DNA from: Paracoccaceae bacterium | GTDB taxonomy: Bacteria > Pseudomonadota > Alphaproteobacteria > Rhodobacterales > Rhodobacteraceae | Assembly (NCBI GenBank): GCA_018222665.1 | Contig: JAAEZW010000051.1 | Span: 1 to 10,016 of the forward strand | DNA: 10,016 nt | Direction of reading: 5' to 3' | Shown: positions 1 through 6,876 of the stretch, piece by piece | How the letters are laid out: each line of letters starts with the position of its first letter | How positions within the stretch are numbered: position 1 is the stretch's first letter | Notes under the pieces: generated by a model | The model's input: only the letters and a program-made list of their open reading frames with translations | The model's database searches: none | What the model was told of the DNA's origin: nothing | Made by a program: the position numbers and the translations under genes

Positions 1-306
1 TTCCATAATTTGGGCAAGTTCAATATCACCCATTGCCAAAAATGGGTTGGTTTTGGCGATGGCCTCTGCCGTCTCCATACTGTCGGCTTGAATAATGCCA
101 TAGCCCATCATGGAGCCCTGCTTGCCCCCGTCGGCCACACCATTTTCTGTGATTAGTCGTTTGTTCATTAGTGGGTTTTCAGGCTCAACCAAGGCATCTT
201 GGTGTTTCATCATCCATTCCTGATACCGCGCCATATGTTCAGCGCCCTCTTTAGGGGAAGAGGGTGGGTTTGGGCCCATGTAGTAGGACATAATAAATTT
301 CGGCAT
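1..306 (-). CDS. YCII-family protein (3' end cut off by window edge)
   Basis: The first 102 codons of a leftward gene are visible; the stop lies beyond base 1. The protein starts MPKFIMSYYMG and later reads GYGIIQADSMETAEAIAKTN, followed by a PFLAMGDIELAQIME segment. This ferredoxin-like fold pattern, with a late 'A..A...NPF' helix and a closing beta strand, is typical of YCII/DGPF-type proteins of about 100-120 residues, so only a few residues should be missing. Members are small soluble cytoplasmic proteins; some are dehalogenase- or lactone-related enzymes, but most have no known substrate. The ATG at 306-304 is preceded by a GGGAG ribosome-binding site, which supports this start. It is divergent from the SRPBCC gene at 476, with 169 bp between them. 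YCII and SRPBCC/AHSA1-type genes are often neighbours in bacteria, but a shared function here is inference. Confidence 0.85.
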   Translation of the reverse strand, partial: MPKFIMSYYMGPNPPSSPKEGAEHMARYQEWMMKHQDALVEPENPLMNKRLITENGVADGGKQGSMMGYGIIQADSMETAEAIAKTNPFLAMGDIELAQIME

Positions 307-475
307 AATCGCTCCCTTCGTTTTGGCCTTACCCTAGCAGGCAATGGTAACTGTACAAGGGTTCGTCGTGTTGGTGCAGAAACGTGTGACGTGGATATTC
401 GCCAAGTCGACTTGTCCTGAACCTACACAGTCCCCATCTTTGCCCAACCAATAAAGGTAAAGGGAATGCAAAATA

Positions 476-931
476 ATGAGTGAATTAGAAAGTCACGTTT
501 TTACAGAAATCGAAATTGATGCAACGGCGGATCAGGTTTGGGCCGTGTTGACAGATTTTGAAAAACTGCTCGAGTGGAGTTCATCGTTTCAAGGTGTCAA
601 CAAACCCATGGCGCTGGGAGAAGTATCAACAGCCTATTTCAAAAGTCCAATTACAGGCGGGATGATGGAATTCACGCATGAGGTCATCGTTTACAAATAG
701 GGACGTGCCTTTGGTTGGTCTGGGGATGCGATGTTGGGGCGTCATGGCCATCACATTTTTCGGATAGAAGAGCTGCCCGATGGGCGCGCAAAATTCAAAC
801 AAGAGGATGGGTTGAACGGAAAGAAAAGCAATTTTCTGATCCGCATGGTCGAGGCGCAGATCGGTAAAGCTTATGACAAATTCAACCGTGAACTAAAGGC
901 CCGTGTAGAAAGCCTTTATCTACGGTCATAA
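476..931 (+). pseudogene. SRPBCC (START-like/polyketide-cyclase fold) gene split by an in-frame amber codon
   Basis: One frame runs from ATG 476 to TAA 929-931 (151 sense-length codons) and is interrupted only by TAG at 698-700, codon 75. The first part (74 residues) has the usual SRPBCC opening: a beta strand 'FTEIEIDATADQVWAVLTD', then the helix and W-containing turn 'LLEWSSSF'. The part after the stop continues as GRAFGWSGDAMLGRHGHHIF, an SRPBCC core strand region, then ends in the long C-terminal helix (residues about 120-148). The total of about 151 residues matches the family, so the two halves are one gene. Members bind hydrophobic ligands in a helix-grip cavity and are cytoplasmic. 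AGGGA lies about 10 bases before the ATG. A Met at 731, with TGGGGA just upstream, could in principle restart translation, but the product would lack half the fold. A nonsense mutation (for example from CAG or GAG), a sequencing error or readthrough would all explain the stop; the sequence alone cannot decide between them. Confidence 0.8.
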
Positions 932-942
932 TGTTTGCAAAC

Positions 943-977
943 TTGAAATAAAAAATGGGGGCCAATTTGGCCCCCAG
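943..977 (-). terminator. Rho-independent terminator of ileS
   Basis: The stem GGGGGCC (957-963) pairs perfectly with GGCCCCC (969-975) around the loop AATTT, and 956/976 adds a T-A pair. Read on the minus strand it begins 7 bases after the ileS stop and is followed by ATTTTTTATTT, a good T-run. On the plus strand the hairpin also follows the SRPBCC gene, but the downstream bases (AGATAATTTA) make a poor T-run, so it mainly serves ileS and may only partly insulate the convergent gene. Confidence 0.85.
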
Positions 978-982
978 ATAAT

Positions 983-3892
983 TTACGCTAATGCCTCGTC
1001 ACAGCGTCCGCAGACCCCTGCGTGGCTGTGCGTGCCCACATCGGGCAGGATTTTCCAGCAGCGTCCACATTTTTCACCCTCTGCCTTGACGAAGGATACG
1101 GCAATGCCCTCAATCTCTGCCATGGTGAACGCGTCACTGGGTGCGGCCTCGGTCGATAAGGTCAGATCAGATGTAATGCAGATATCCGCAAATGGCATCT
1201 GTTCCAAAATATCCTTAACCGCTTGATCCGCAAGGTAAAGAACAGGCGCGGCCTCAAGGCTTGCCCCGATTACCTTTTCCGTGCGCTGGACTTCCAATGC
1301 GGCGGTGACGACGCGGCGGACGCGTCGGATCATGGCCCATTTTTCGGCCAACTCTGGGTTTAACCACGCAGCGGGGGTTTCTGGAATGTCGATCAGGTGG
1401 ACCGAGCTATCCTCGCCCCCAAAACGTTCCAACCACACTTCTTCCATCGTAAAGACCAAGACAGGCGCAAGCCATGTTGTTAGGCGGTGGAATAGGATGT
1501 CCAAAACGGTGCGCGCCGCGCGGCGTTCGACCGTGTCCCCATCGCAATAGAGCACATCCTTGCGCACATCAAAATAGAAGGCCGACAGATCAACCGTGGC
1601 AAAAGTAAAGATCGTCTGGAACACACCCTGGAAATCATAGGCGGTATAGCCATCACGCACGCGGGTATCCAAGTCCGCCAGACGGTGTAGAACCCATCGT
1701 TCCAATTCGGGCATATCGGCGGGATCAATGCGATCCGCCTCGGTGAAATCATGTAGCGACCCCAGCATGAAACGCATGGTGTTGCGCAAACGGCGATAAC
1801 TGTCTGCCACACCCTTTAGGATTTCTGGGCCGATGCGTTGATCCGCGGAATAGTCCGATTGTGCCACCCATAGACGTAAGATGTCCGCGCCATACTGTTT
1901 GACGACCTGTTCGGGAACAATGGTGTTCCCCAAGGATTTGGACATTTTCATGCCCTTTTCATCCAGCGTAAAGCCGTGCGTCAAAACTCCACGATAGGGC
2001 GCGCGTCCCTTGGTGCCGCAGGCCTGCAACATGGACGAATGGAACCAGCCACGGTGTTGGTCGGTGCCTTCCAAATATAGGTCGGCCAATCCATCCTCTG
2101 ATCCATCGTCACGATCGCGTAGAACAAAGGCATGTGTTGATCCGCTGTCAAACCAAACGTCCAAGATATCAAAGACTTGGTCATAAGCTTCAGGATCAAC
2201 GATACCTGTTAGAAAGCGTTTTTTGGCGCCCTCTTGGTACCAAACGTCTGCGCCATCGGCGTCAAAGGCCTCGGCAATACGGGCGTTCACCTCTTCGTTG
2301 CGCAACAGATAATCTGCATCGGTGGGCAGCGCGCCGTTTTTCGTGAAACAAGTTAGGGGCACACCCCAGGCCCGTTGCCGCGACAATACCCAATCAGGCC
2401 GCGCCTCGATCATAGAATAGAGGCGGTTGCGGCCTGTTTTTGGCGTCCATTCCACCAGTTGGTCGATTGAGGCCAGCGCACGTTCACGGATCGTTTTGCC
2501 ATAAGTGTCCTGATTATCACCAACAACGCGATCAATCGCGGCAAACCATTGCGGTGTGTTGCGATAGATCACAGGCGCCTTTGAACGCCATGAATGCGGA
2601 TAGCTGTGTTTGATTTTGCCACGGGCCAACAAACCGCCAACTTCGATCAGTTTTTCGATCACTGTTTTGTTTGCATCCCCTTCGCCGCCCTTGCGGTTCA
2701 GGATATATTTGCCGCCAAAAAACGGCAGATCAGCACGGAAGGATCCATCATCCATCACGTTATAGGTGATGACCTGTTCCAGCATGCCCAAATCACGATA
2801 AAGTTCATATTCCTCCATCCCGTGGGATGGGGCGCAGTGCACGAAACCTGTGCCTTCGGTGTCGGTCACGAAATCAGCCGCGCGGAAATCGCGAATGTCG
2901 TCCCATTCTCCGTTCGATCCATCAGCACCATTTAGCGGATGGGTCAGTTTGATTTTCGCTAGATCGTCGTTTGTAACATCGCACAAACGGCGATACATGG
3001 TGTCATCCAAACGCGCCTTGCCCATCACATCCGCGGCCAAGTTATCGGCCAAGATATACCGATCCCCAATGGTGGCCCAACATTCTTCTGGGCGGCCTGT
3101 GACCTCATATAGTCCATAGGAAATGTCGCTGCCGTAAACGACCGCTTTGTTTGACGGAATTGTCCAAGGCGTGGTCGTCCAGATCACAACATGGGCGCTG
3201 TCCAATGTGGCGTCACCTGTTTCAACGACGCGGAATTTGACCCAGATCGTGTGGCTTTCTTTGTCGTGATATTCCACCTCGGCCTCGGCCAGGGCGGTTT
3301 TTTCAATGGGCGACCACATCACAGGTTTTGATCCCTGATATAGCGTACCATTCATCAGGAACTTCATGAATTCCTCTGCGATCACGCGTTCGGCATGGAA
3401 ATTCATCGTCAGATATGGGTTTTCCCATTTGCCTGTGACGCCGAGGCGTTGGAATTCGGAACGCTGGATATCAACCCAACCTTCGGCGAATTTGCGGCAT
3501 TCTTTGCGGAAATCGATGACGTTCACTTCGTCTTTGTTTTTGCCTTTTTTGCGGTATTGCTCTTCGATCTTCCATTCGATGGGCAGACCGTGGCAATCCC
3601 AACCGGGGATGTAACGGGCATCTTTGCCCATCATTTGTTGGCTGCGCACAACCATATCCTTTAGGATTTTGTTCAGCGCATGTCCGATGTGCAGGTGTCC
3701 ATTGGCATAAGGAGGGCCATCATGAAGCGTAAATGGCGCACGCCCCTCTTTTTCGCGAAGGCGGTCATAGACGCCCAAACGTTCCCAACGGGCAAGCCAT
3801 TCGGGTTCACGCTTTGGCAATCCTGCGCGCATTGGAAAATCGGTTTGCGGAAGATTTAGCGTATCTTTGTAATCTGGTGTTTCGGCACACAT
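983..3892 (-). CDS. ileS: Isoleucyl-tRNA synthetase, zinc-containing class Ia
   Basis: This cytoplasmic enzyme of 969 residues activates isoleucine with ATP and attaches it to tRNA-Ile. The start MCAETPDYKDTLNLP aligns with the usual IleRS N-terminus (DYKSTLNLP in E. coli), so ATG 3892 is preferred over Met21; only a G-run (GGGGG) serves as a weak Shine-Dalgarno. Landmarks are the class I signature PYANGHLHIGH (HIGH at 68-71), the CP1 editing domain with WTTTPWT and GTGFVHCAPSHG (about 344-358), the strand PQWFAAI, and KMSKS at 649-653. An anticodon-binding helical domain follows, and the C-terminal zinc knuckle has Cys 942, 945, 961 and 964. The length is normal for the family. In the editing pocket the residue that aligns with a conserved Asp in E. 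coli is Glu361 here. The gene stands alone as its own transcription unit, with a 730-bp upstream region and a terminator right after the stop. Confidence 0.98.
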   Translation of the reverse strand: MCAETPDYKDTLNLPQTDFPMRAGLPKREPEWLARWERLGVYDRLREKEGRAPFTLHDGPPYANGHLHIGHALNKILKDMVVRSQQMMGKDARYIPGWDCHGLPIEWKIEEQYRKKGKNKDEVNVIDFRKECRKFAEGWVDIQRSEFQRLGVTGKWENPYLTMNFHAERVIAEEFMKFLMNGTLYQGSKPVMWSPIEKTALAEAEVEYHDKESHTIWVKFRVVETGDATLDSAHVVIWTTTPWTIPSNKAVVYGSDISYGLYEVTGRPEECWATIGDRYILADNLAADVMGKARLDDTMYRRLCDVTNDDLAKIKLTHPLNGADGSNGEWDDIRDFRAADFVTDTEGTGFVHCAPSHGMEEYELYRDLGMLEQVITYNVMDDGSFRADLPFFGGKYILNRKGGEGDANKTVIEKLIEVGGLLARGKIKHSYPHSWRSKAPVIYRNTPQWFAAIDRVVGDNQDTYGKTIRERALASIDQLVEWTPKTGRNRLYSMIEARPDWVLSRQRAWGVPLTCFTKNGALPTDADYLLRNEEVNARIAEAFDADGADVWYQEGAKKRFLTGIVDPEAYDQVFDILDVWFDSGSTHAFVLRDRDDGSEDGLADLYLEGTDQHRGWFHSSMLQACGTKGRAPYRGVLTHGFTLDEKGMKMSKSLGNTIVPEQVVKQYGADILRLWVAQSDYSADQRIGPEILKGVADSYRRLRNTMRFMLGSLHDFTEADRIDPADMPELERWVLHRLADLDTRVRDGYTAYDFQGVFQTIFTFATVDLSAFYFDVRKDVLYCDGDTVERRAARTVLDILFHRLTTWLAPVLVFTMEEVWLERFGGEDSSVHLIDIPETPAAWLNPELAEKWAMIRRVRRVVTAALEVQRTEKVIGASLEAAPVLYLADQAVKDILEQMPFADICITSDLTLSTEAAPSDAFTMAEIEGIAVSFVKAEGEKCGRCWKILPDVGTHSHAGVCGRCDEALA

Positions 3893-3966
3893 ATGGTTTT
3901 TGCCCCCAAATCTGGTGTGATGTATATGAAAAGGTTAAACGCGGCGCGATGGCTCAAACGCCTTGT

Positions 3967-3994
3967 CCCGGTCACTCTTATTCAGAGTGCCGGG
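3967..3994 (-). promoter_or_regulatory. Strong hairpin / palindrome in the ileS leader
   Basis: CCCGG (3967-3971) and CACTCT (3973-3978) pair with AGAGTG (3984-3989) and CCGGG (3990-3994) around a 5-base loop, giving an 11-bp stem with one bulged base (3972). It lies about 75-100 bases before the ileS start. No T-run follows on either strand, so it is not a typical terminator. It could be a structure in the 5' untranslated RNA of ileS or a symmetric protein-binding site. I do not recognise it as a known riboswitch or a known operator consensus. Confidence 0.5.
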
Positions 3995-4039
3995 CATATA
4001 ATTCGAATAATATGTGCCACCATTTTCAACATGGCTTGG

Positions 4040-4068
4040 CTTATAGGCGAGGAAGCGTGGATGGTCCA
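4040..4068 (-). promoter_or_regulatory. ileS: Candidate sigma-70-type promoter for ileS
   Basis: On the minus strand TGGACC (4068-4063) is followed after exactly 17 bases by TATAAG (4045-4040). These match the -35 and -10 consensus at 4/6 and 5/6 positions. Transcription would start near 4033 and give a leader of about 140 bases containing the 3967-3994 hairpin. The match is by eye only, and other weak candidates exist in this AT-rich stretch. Confidence 0.35.
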
Positions 4069-4095
4069 GTCAGTTTCATAATTTGGTCAATAATT

Positions 4096-4126
4096 CGTGC
4101 GCGCGCCCTTGGGGAGGGGGCGCACG
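4096..4126 (-). terminator. GC-rich terminator-like hairpin after the degraded small gene
   Basis: CGTGCGC (4096-4102) pairs with GCGCACG (4120-4126); inside it CCC (4106-4108) can pair with GGG (4117-4119) after a 3-base bulge. On the minus strand it follows the last stop of the degraded gene (4136) by 9 bases and is followed by AATTATT, a weak T-run. Its position suggests it ended the transcript of that gene before the ileS promoter region. It is imperfect, so the call is moderate. Confidence 0.45.
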
Positions 4127-4127
4127 C

Positions 4128-4162
4128 CAGCGTGTTTAATTGGGCGTGAAACGCTGTTTTTC
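4128..4162 (+). terminator. Terminator-like hairpin reading rightward
   Basis: CAGCG (4128-4132) pairs with CGCTG (4152-4156), and TTT (4135-4137) pairs with AAA (4149-4151) after a 2-base bulge. TTTTT follows at 4157-4161. This is the shape of an intrinsic terminator on the plus strand, although no plus-strand gene is recognisable upstream. It partly overlaps the 3' end of the degraded minus-strand gene, so base composition there may produce it by chance. Confidence 0.3.
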
Positions 4163-4471
4163 AAGTTTCAATTCTTGCAAAATCTGTTTGGCCAAAAGGG
4201 TAGACAACTGTTTTGCATGAACATATTCCATTTATGTTTTATCCGCGATGCGTTCGCTGCGAAAATAGACTTTGCGAAAGACATTGATCTGACGATTTAG
4301 AACTGGATCGTGCTCTAGGGCGTCGAGCGAAAATCCCAAAAAATCCTATTGGGTATCTGCCTTTTGCTCCTCATCAACTTGGGGCGCTTCGTCAGAGGTG
4401 GTGACTGGGGCTTGTGGCCAGTTTTGGACGGCCAAGTATATGTTGCGGTTTTTGATCTCCTTTAATGACAT
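4136..4471 (-). pseudogene. Degraded small gene of unknown family, two in-frame stops
   Basis: I do not recognise this protein. A single minus-strand frame of 112 codons runs from ATG 4471-4469 to TAA 4138-4136. It has TAG at 4348-4346 (codon 42) and TAA at 4234-4232 (codon 80). The ATG is preceded by AAGG with 8 bases of spacing, and an in-frame TAG lies upstream, so the start is plausible. All three segments look like protein: a first part MSLKEIKNRNIYLAVQNW with an acidic Gln-rich tail; a middle part with SLDALEHDPVLNRQINVF and VYFRSERIADKT; and a basic amphipathic helix MEYVHAKQLSTLLAKQ ending in KQRFTPN. The second stop is directly followed by ATG, so reinitiation of a 31-residue peptide is possible. 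The simplest reading is a decayed gene that once encoded about 111 residues. The alternative is a real 41-residue peptide followed by chance frames. A GC-rich hairpin follows the last stop. Confidence 0.5.
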
Positions 4472-4623
4472 TGTTCTTACCTTCGATCTCTATTGATACG
4501 AATGTATGTGGAATCCTATCCTTTGTGCATCCCTCCAAAGGGTAAGTGGTATTAGATTTTTTCATTGGTTTTGTAATTATGTAACCAATTTCATTTGGGG
4601 GGGGTATAAACGCTGATGTACGA
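4472..4623. other. AT-rich spacer with small hairpins and an 8-G run
   Basis: No gene is seen between the ptsP stop and the degraded gene. ATTGGTT (4564-4570) pairs with AACCAAT (4583-4589) over a 12-base loop, and ATCCTTTG near 4515 pairs with CAAAGGGT near 4535 with one G-T pair. Neither hairpin has a proper T-run on the minus strand, so they are at most weak 3' structures of the ptsP message. A run of eight G (4597-4604) lies 20 bases after the ptsP stop. Confidence 0.4.
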
Positions 4624-6864
4624 TTATTTTCCGCTAAGTGCCTGTAATATATAGGGTCTAGCAGATTGCACGCCTTCGGCATGGGCCTGTTTGATGGCGT
4701 CGCGGATGTCATTTAAATTGGTTCGCAGCAACATGTGTTTTACAGGACCAATAGAAGCCGGGCGCATGCTTAAATTTATAATACCAATTGCGGCAAAAGC
4801 TGTGGCCTCGACTGGGCGCCCTGCATCTTCGCCACAAAACGATAATCTGGTCGCCGTTTCCGCGCATCGTTCGGATATTTGTTGCAGGAAGCTGAGGAAG
4901 CTTAGATTCAAGGTATCATAGCGTCTGCGCACCAATTCGTTTTCACGATCGGCTGCGAAAAAGAATTGTTTTAGATCATTTCCACCGATCGATAAAAAAT
5001 CGACCGTTTCATAAAAGCGCTTTGGCGCAAACGCTAATGACGGTGTTTCCAGCATTGCTCCAATTTCCATGCTTTCAGGTATGGGGTGGCCCAACCTGAC
5101 TTCGCGTTCAATGGCCTTGTCCATTTCCGCGCGCGCTTGGTCAAATTCGTTCATTTGCGCAACAAAGGGGAACATCACCGATAATGGTCGACCTTCTGCG
5201 GCGCGCAAGAGCGCCTGCAGCTGCATGCGCAGAACACTTGGGCGGTCCAATCCAACGCGGATCGCACGCCAACCAAGGGCGGGATTTGGCTCTTCTACGT
5301 GGGGAAGGTATGACAGAACCTTATCCGAACCAATGTCCAGCGTGCGAAACACCACGCGTTTTCCATCGGCTGCATCCATCACACGTTTGTAAAGAGAGCT
5401 CAGCTCGCTACGTTGTGGCATTTTCGAACGCACGAGGAACTGTAGTTCCGTTCTAAATAAACCCACGCCTTCGGCACCTGAATGATTTAGGCTGGGCAGG
5501 TCCGCCATTAAGCCTGCGTTCATAACAAGCGATAGGTGTGTGCCATCCTTTGTTACAGTCGCATCATCACGGATCGCGCTGTAGCGTTCTTGCGCTTCGG
5601 CCTCCATCGCGATTTTATCACGAAAGGCATTGGCAACCATTTCATCAGGACGCAGGTGCACAATCCCCTGATCGCCATCCACCAAAATACGATCCCCGTT
5701 CAATGCCTCGGTCGTGATGTTTTTGGCGCGGATAACCAACGGTATCGCTAAGGCCCGGGCCACGATGGTTGCGTGGCTGCCCACTGATCCCTCTTCCAGA
5801 ACGATGCCCTTCAGGCTGCGCCCATAATCCAACAATTCAGCGGGGCCGATATTGGATGCAATGAGGATTGGATCAGCGGGCATATCTGCACCCGTTTCTT
5901 TGCCCTGTCCTGTCAATATGCGCAGCAAGCGATTTGAAAGGTCGTCCAAATCATGCAAACGGTCCCGCATATAGGCATCGGTTGCTTGTTCCAAACGGGC
6001 GCGTGCGGTTGATTGTTCTTTTTCCACGGCAGCTTCGGCTGATAGGCCGCTGTCGATGTCCGTTTCCATACGCCGCATCCATCCGCGCGAATTGGCGAAC
6101 ATTTTGTAGGCTTCTAACACCTCTAGCTGTTCTTTGTCGCCCGATTGAACCGTTTCAAACATGCTATCAATATGCGCTCGCAGTGTTTCAACACAGTCGC
6201 GCAGACGTTGTTTTTCGGCCTCTGGGTCCTCGGTCACTAGGTTTGTGACGACGACCCGCGGTTCATGCAGCCACACGTTGCCTTGGGCTGCACCTTCTTG
6301 GGCGGTGGCGCCACGGATCATAACCGCCTGTTGGTGCAGTGCCTTAAGCCCTGTTTCCTCGCCGACAAAGGCACCTAATTCTGTCATTTCCGCAATGACC
6401 ATGGCGACCACTTCTAGAGCATAGATTTCATCGGAAGTGAATTCACGCGCCAGTTTTGATTGCACAACCAAAACCCCAAGCTTTTCACCCAAGCGTTGGA
6501 TCGGAATGCCAAGGAAGGATGAATAAATCTCTTCCCCTGTTTCGGGCATATACCGAAACCCTTTGGCCGAAGGGGCATCAGCGGTATTGACGATTTTGTT
6601 TGATTTGGCCACGCGGCCCACCAAACCTTCGCCCAGTTTCATCCGAGTTTGGTGGACCGCATCGCGGTTCAAACCTTCGGTGGCACACAGTTCCAGAGTG
6701 TCGGTATCACGAAACAGGTAGATCGAGCACACCTCGGTCCCCATTGAATCCGCGATCAGATGCGTGATGGTGTCAAGACGCTCTTGTCCCTTGGCCTGAG
6801 AGGCCATGGTGTCGCGCAGCCGTCCCAAGAGGGCGCGGCTGTTGCTGCCAGAGCGTTTTGACAT
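4624..6864 (-). CDS. ptsP: Phosphoenolpyruvate-protein phosphotransferase PtsP (enzyme I-Ntr) with GAF domain
   Basis: This 746-residue cytoplasmic protein is the first component of the nitrogen-related phosphotransferase chain. It takes phosphate from PEP onto a histidine and passes it to NPr (PtsO) and then EIIA-Ntr (PtsN); neither partner is in the window. An N-terminal GAF sensor domain covers about residues 20-165 and is known to bind glutamine in related proteins. Next come the HPr-binding helical region and the swivelling phospho-His domain with GSVGSHATIVARA (His364). The PEP-binding TIM barrel shows EGVGLFRTELQF (Arg471), VMFPFVAQMNEF, SIGGNDLKQFFFAADRENE (about 625-645) and SFCGEDAGRP (catalytic Cys677). 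Length and order match full-length EI-Ntr. ATG 6864 is 12 bases after the lysC stop, so the two genes are co-transcribed; an AAGG site lies within the lysC end. No strong terminator follows the stop. Confidence 0.97.
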   Translation of the reverse strand: MSKRSGSNSRALLGRLRDTMASQAKGQERLDTITHLIADSMGTEVCSIYLFRDTDTLELCATEGLNRDAVHQTRMKLGEGLVGRVAKSNKIVNTADAPSAKGFRYMPETGEEIYSSFLGIPIQRLGEKLGVLVVQSKLAREFTSDEIYALEVVAMVIAEMTELGAFVGEETGLKALHQQAVMIRGATAQEGAAQGNVWLHEPRVVVTNLVTEDPEAEKQRLRDCVETLRAHIDSMFETVQSGDKEQLEVLEAYKMFANSRGWMRRMETDIDSGLSAEAAVEKEQSTARARLEQATDAYMRDRLHDLDDLSNRLLRILTGQGKETGADMPADPILIASNIGPAELLDYGRSLKGIVLEEGSVGSHATIVARALAIPLVIRAKNITTEALNGDRILVDGDQGIVHLRPDEMVANAFRDKIAMEAEAQERYSAIRDDATVTKDGTHLSLVMNAGLMADLPSLNHSGAEGVGLFRTELQFLVRSKMPQRSELSSLYKRVMDAADGKRVVFRTLDIGSDKVLSYLPHVEEPNPALGWRAIRVGLDRPSVLRMQLQALLRAAEGRPLSVMFPFVAQMNEFDQARAEMDKAIEREVRLGHPIPESMEIGAMLETPSLAFAPKRFYETVDFLSIGGNDLKQFFFAADRENELVRRRYDTLNLSFLSFLQQISERCAETATRLSFCGEDAGRPVEATAFAAIGIINLSMRPASIGPVKHMLLRTNLNDIRDAIKQAHAEGVQSARPYILQALSGK

Positions 6865-6876
6865 TCTGTCTGTGCC

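Noticed and set aside
199..420. 73-codon plus-strand open frame at the left end
   Set aside because: It is antisense to the YCII gene and has no supporting start signal.
3733..4149. 138-codon plus-strand open frame across the ileS start
   Set aside because: Most of it is antisense to the conserved N-terminus of IleRS; Cys/His-rich composition typical of a shadow frame.
4168..4284. 38-codon minus-strand frame starting MSFAKSIF
   Set aside because: No Shine-Dalgarno, and it conflicts with the overlapping frame at 4136-4471, which looks more protein-like and continues across the region.
4097..4300. 67-codon plus-strand open frame
   Set aside because: It begins inside a GC-rich hairpin, has no ribosome-binding site and is antisense to the degraded gene.
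4564..4589. ATTGGTT/AACCAAT hairpin as ptsP terminator
   Set aside because: It is AT-rich with a 12-base loop and is followed on the minus strand by GAAAAAATC rather than a T-run.
4392..4712. 106-codon minus-strand open frame overlapping the ptsP end
   Set aside because: It overlaps the ptsP 3' end in another frame, then reads the degraded gene out of frame; no ribosome-binding site or recognisable domain.
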